A stretch of 15,538 nucleotides of DNA from Microcaldota archaeon (GTDB lineage: Archaea > Micrarchaeota > Micrarchaeia > Micrarchaeales > CABMGC01): the NCBI GenBank assembly GCA_021792235.1, contig JAJYVC010000023.1, positions 1 through 15,538 on the forward strand. Direction: 5' to 3'. The notes beneath the pieces are model-generated. The model worked only from the letters and a program-made list of their open reading frames with translations. It had not been told where the DNA came from and made no database searches. How positions within the stretch are numbered: the stretch's first letter is position 1; each line of letters starts with the position of its first letter. Of this stretch, positions 13,454 to 15,538 are shown one piece after another. The translations under genes were made by a program, and so were the position numbers.

Positions 13454-14209
13454 TTATATGGAAAAGAGCTTTTTAACATTATGCGTTATTCTCATCGACG
13501 TCTCGTTGAATGGAATGCCCTTTATTTCAGACACTAACTCAACTACTTTTATGACATCTAGAGGGCTCTTCCCTACTGCAGGCGAGTCCGTCTCAACTAC
13601 GATACTATCTATGCTGAGCTTATTTATAACTCTTTTCCTGCGCGAAGATTCTATTGGAGGTATCGATATTAGATATCCTAGGTCGGCGAGATCACTAGCC
13701 ATATTCTCATCACCTTCGAAGAAATGGAACACCGCCTTCTTGACGCCATGGGCCTTGACGAGCTCTGCGACTTCTGAAATCGCCTTCCTGGAATGCACCA
13801 CTATTGGCACATCGAGAGATTTTGCAATCTCAATCTGCCTTTCAAACACGCCCACCTGTATCTCCCTATCAATGCCCATGCTGTAATCAAGGCCAATCTC
13901 GCCGATGCCAACAACGCGTCTGTTCGATTTTATTATTCCAGGCAACTGATCTACGAATCCAGCATCATTAGCTGCATTCTGCGGATCTATTCCTATTACT
14001 GCAAATACATTATCTCCATCAGCCATTTTCACTGCGGAAAGGCTTGAAGCTTCGCTGCCCCCTGCCGTTATGATGATGCTCACGCCGCCAAATAATGCAT
14101 CCTTTGCAATCACAAACGGATCTTTGAACATGTCAAGATGGCAGTGAACATCTGAAAGCTCGTTTCCTACAAGCAATTTCTCCCTGTCCTTGACTATCTG
14201 CTTTAGCAT
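13454..14209 (-). CDS. TatD-family metal-dependent hydrolase / DNase
   Basis: TIM-barrel amidohydrolase-superfamily enzyme, 251 residues. Metal ligands are all visible: His22 and His24 (DVHCHLD), Glu104 (GIGEIGLDY), His139 (VHSRKA), His162 (VFHFFEGD) and Asp208 (VETDSP). Bacterial TatD proteins are 3'-5' DNases with roles in repair and DNA degradation; the archaeal substrate is less certain. It is slightly shorter than bacterial TatD (about 260). AGGT lies 6 bases upstream of ATG 14209, and the start is 14 bases after the uncharacterised nuclease-like gene, so the two probably form one unit. The stop is 8 bases from the tRNA-Arg(TCT) 5' end, so the tRNA's promoter must lie inside this gene's 3' end. 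Confidence 0.9.
   Translation of the reverse strand: MLKQIVKDREKLLVGNELSDVHCHLDMFKDPFVIAKDALFGGVSIIITAGGSEASSLSAVKMADGDNVFAVIGIDPQNAANDAGFVDQLPGIIKSNRRVVGIGEIGLDYSMGIDREIQVGVFERQIEIAKSLDVPIVVHSRKAISEVAELVKAHGVKKAVFHFFEGDENMASDLADLGYLISIPPIESSRRKRVINKLSIDSIVVETDSPAVGKSPLDVIKVVELVSEIKGIPFNETSMRITHNVKKLFSI
13469..13476 (-). promoter_or_regulatory. possible TATA-like box for tRNA-Arg(TCT)
   Basis: Minus-strand TTAAAAAG-type run inside the last codons of the TatD gene, centred about 28 bases upstream of the mature tRNA 5' end. A second A/T-rich candidate (minus CATATAATTA, about 13451-13460) is too close to the tRNA for the usual spacing. Confidence 0.3.
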
Positions 14210-14223
14210 CCGAATACCTGGCC

Positions 14224-14910
14224 TTATCTATGTGAATTGAAGATGACAGCTATGTCCTTCCAATTGGCCCTCTTTCCCACAGCAGGGTCCTCCTCTCTCC
14301 TTACATTTACTAGGGCAGCAGCATCTTCCCAATTGTCTACCCTATCTGCCCTTTCTTCTATGAACTCCTTGAGCCAAGCATACATTAGGTCTTTCCATAC
14401 TTTTTTATCATATTCACTGTATACTCCTCTCTTAAATTCTGTTATTCTTGGCATCTGCCAGAACTCATCAACTTCTGTATGCTCATTCGTCTTGCCTACC
14501 GCCATGCGTGCTGCCTCAGGATTATCAAGATTGCTTTTTACAAGTATGTAATAAAAACGATCGCCATATAATTGCCTTACTTTGCCTACTCTGCTGAAAT
14601 ATTGCTTATCTGCATTGTGCAGCTCTATTATCACCTGCTTTCCGTTCACAAACAACGGTGTTATGAAATCTGGAGGATAGTTGTCCTCCTTGCTTGCCGT
14701 AGGAAGGTTGAGTCCCAACGTGACTCCCTCGTACCAGACGAGCAGATTGAGTTCAAGTAGCAGCTCCTTCATCGACTGTTCATACTGCCCCGAAGTAACC
14801 GTATTGTCTGTAAGTATATGTCTATTCCTGAGTACTACCGGATCACCGCTATGAACTACTTCCGCATCAGTCATGCGGTGATTTGCATTGGGCTTCCTTT
14901 CCTGATGCAT
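14224..14910 (-). CDS. uncharacterised protein with a PD-(D/E)xK nuclease-like core
   Basis: About 228 residues; I do not recognise the family. A central block fits the alpha-beta-beta-beta-alpha-beta order of the restriction-endonuclease-like fold. A helix (about 41-56) is followed by strand LVWYEGVTLGL, strand DFITPLFV headed by Pro-Asp (P80-D81), strand QVIIELHN (E96, then His98 where Lys is usual), helix DKQYFSRVGKVRQLYG with Lys102, and strand RFYYILVK. The C-terminal third is helical and very charged. The function is therefore a guess: a DNA nuclease with a variant active site, or an inactive relative. The start is ATG 14910 or 14913; GGGAG upstream better fits 14910. It sits 14 bases upstream of TatD, which suits a DNA-processing role. 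Confidence 0.7.
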   Translation of the reverse strand: MHQERKPNANHRMTDAEVVHSGDPVVLRNRHILTDNTVTSGQYEQSMKELLLELNLLVWYEGVTLGLNLPTASKEDNYPPDFITPLFVNGKQVIIELHNADKQYFSRVGKVRQLYGDRFYYILVKSNLDNPEAARMAVGKTNEHTEVDEFWQMPRITEFKRGVYSEYDKKVWKDLMYAWLKEFIEERADRVDNWEDAAALVNVRREEDPAVGKRANWKDIAVIFNSHR

Positions 14911-14940
14911 CATTCTCCCATATTCAATGGATTTCTGCTC

Positions 14941-14950
14941 CTATTTATGC
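14941..14950 (-). promoter_or_regulatory. TATA-like box for the nuclease-like/TatD unit
   Basis: Minus strand GCATAAATAG, centred about 35 bases upstream of ATG 14910, predicting transcription from about 14920 and a leader of about 10 bases. Confidence 0.45.
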
Positions 14951-15034
14951 TTTTGGTGCAGGCCGTTACCGGCATGATTTGATATCTGCTAGAGCCACTT
15001 CAACCTCGCAAGAAAGTTCTGTTTAAAAGTAAGA

Positions 15035-15106
15035 TGGACTCCGCGGGATTTGAACCCGCAACCTCCTGCATGCCATGCAGGCGCGCTACCGTTGCGCCAG
15101 GAGCCC
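15035..15106 (-). tRNA. tRNA-Ala (anticodon GGC)
   Basis: Read from 15106. Acceptor GGGCTCC/GGAGTCC contains the G3-U70 pair that identifies alanine tRNAs. D-arm GCGC-AACGGTA-GCGC (short 7-base loop), anticodon stem CCTGC/GCAGG with loop ATGGCAT and anticodon GGC, variable loop AGGTT, T-arm GCGGG-TTCAAAT-CCCGC. Discriminator A; CCA is not encoded. Downstream on the minus strand is a short T4 run (CTTTTAAAC) that could end transcription. Confidence 0.95.
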
Positions 15107-15134
15107 CTAGCAACATTAAGGATTTGATTACTCA

Positions 15135-15147
15135 GCATATAAAGTTT
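15135..15147 (-). promoter_or_regulatory. TATA-like box for tRNA-Ala
   Basis: Minus strand AAACTTTATATGC, centred about 35 bases upstream of the mature 5' end, so a short 5' leader of about 9 bases is predicted. Confidence 0.45.
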
Positions 15148-15189
15148 TTGCCGACCTGCAAGTCAATCTGCGGTCAACCCACGAATCCA

Positions 15190-15414
15190 TCATACAGGAG
15201 ACAGGAAAAGTATATTGCCTCCCCTGAGAAGTATCGTTCCGAGCTTGGCCTTGAGGTTGCCCTCATCGAGCTCCTCAGCGCCGTCTATCACTATGTTCAT
15301 ATGTGCATCAAACGACACAACCTTCCCGCGTATGTCTGTGCCGTTCTTCAGTCTTATCAGCACCTGCTGTCCTATTGATTTGTTTATAAGGTCAAAAGGC
15401 CTTTCTTGCGTCAT
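15190..15414 (-). CDS. Sm-like archaeal protein (LSm)
   Basis: 74-residue Sm-fold protein expected to form a heptameric ring binding U-rich RNA. The Sm1 motif is LIRLKNGTDIRGKVVSFDAHMNIVIDGAEE (about 19-48), with the D-x-H-M-N RNA-binding loop. The Sm2 motif is GTILLRGGNILFLSPV at the C-terminus, with the LRGGNI signature. It is nearly all Sm fold with a short N-terminal helix (RPFDLINKSI). GGTG at 15421-15424 lies 6 bases before ATG 15414. In many archaea the ribosomal protein gene rpl37e follows directly; here tRNA-Ala follows instead. Confidence 0.95.
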   Translation of the reverse strand: MTQERPFDLINKSIGQQVLIRLKNGTDIRGKVVSFDAHMNIVIDGAEELDEGNLKAKLGTILLRGGNILFLSPV

Positions 15415-15453
15415 TCAAAACACCAATGAATGTGTATTAATCTCGATGCACAA

Positions 15454-15462
15454 GTATTAATA
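15454..15462 (-). promoter_or_regulatory. possible TATA-like box for the LSm gene
   Basis: Minus strand TATTAATAC, about 44 bases upstream of ATG 15414. A similar TTAATACAC element lies closer (about 15433-15441). The distal one leaves room for the GGTG ribosome site in the leader; the proximal one would make the message leaderless. Confidence 0.35.
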
Positions 15463-15520
15463 ACCCATTCTACTGGCTTGTCCATAATTGCTCGATAAAT
15501 TTTTATCTTTAACCGTGCAG

Positions 15521-15538
15521 ATGACCATAATGAAGTTG
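15521..15538 (+). CDS. possible start of a plus-strand gene, cut by the window edge
   Basis: Only six codons (M-T-I-M-K-L) are available. Support is limited to an A/T-rich TATA-like stretch (ATAAATTTTTATC, about 15495-15507) roughly 20-26 bases before ATG 15521 or ATG 15530, the spacing seen for leaderless archaeal messages, and divergent orientation to LSm. No product can be named. Confidence 0.25.

Noticed and set aside
1..15538. CRISPR array, insertion sequence, prophage or intein
   Set aside because: I saw no regularly spaced repeats, no transposase or phage proteins, and both polymerases run through their usual intein sites without interruption.

Overview
The window is a gene-dense archaeal chromosome segment. 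Archaeal hallmarks are an AdkA-type adenylate kinase, ribosomal proteins L34e and L14e, both subunits of the archaeal D-family DNA polymerase, a family-B DNA polymerase, an Sm-like protein, TATA-box-like promoters with very short leaders, and a tRNA gene with an intron at position 37/38. DNA polymerase D argues against classical Crenarchaeota and fits Euryarchaeota or DPANN lineages. Compact genes, tiny intergenic gaps, heavy use of ATA (Ile) and AGG/AGA (Arg) codons and an unusual L14e neighbourhood make a small-genome DPANN-like archaeon (for example Micrarchaeota/ARMAN-like) my best guess. That placement is an inference.

Layout. (1) Positions 1-1984, plus strand: the tail of the classic ribosomal/secretion operon, in the order adenylate kinase (5'-truncated), DUF106/EMC3-like membrane insertase, L34e, cytidylate kinase, L14e. 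(2) 2027-3893, plus: a four-helix membrane protein of unknown function and a class-III PLP aminotransferase/racemase-like enzyme, each with its own TATA-like box. (3) 3991-4151, minus: two tandem tRNA-Arg genes (CCG and TCG). (4) 4248-8014, plus: a small uncharacterised protein, family-B DNA polymerase and type-II methionine aminopeptidase. (5) 8020-15414, minus: read in transcription order, an Sm-like protein, tRNA-Ala(GGC), an uncharacterised protein with a nuclease-like core, a TatD-family hydrolase, tRNA-Arg(TCT) with a 13-nt intron, a UPF0147 protein, and DP1 then DP2 of polymerase D. The last 18 bases may be the start of a further plus-strand gene.

How it fits together. Both archaeal replicative polymerases lie within 8.3 kb, with the family-B/MetAP pair converging on the DP1-DP2 pair with only 5 bases between them. 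The remaining genes serve translation (ribosomal proteins, tRNAs, MetAP), nucleotide supply (Adk, Cmk), membrane protein insertion, RNA metabolism (Sm) and probably DNA repair (TatD and the nuclease-like protein). I see no insertion sequence, prophage, CRISPR array or defence island. The most interesting details are the minimal tRNA intron, the altered zinc knuckle and PCNA-binding-like tail of DP2, the truncated PCNA-box-like tail of PolB, and the uncharacterised nuclease-like protein.
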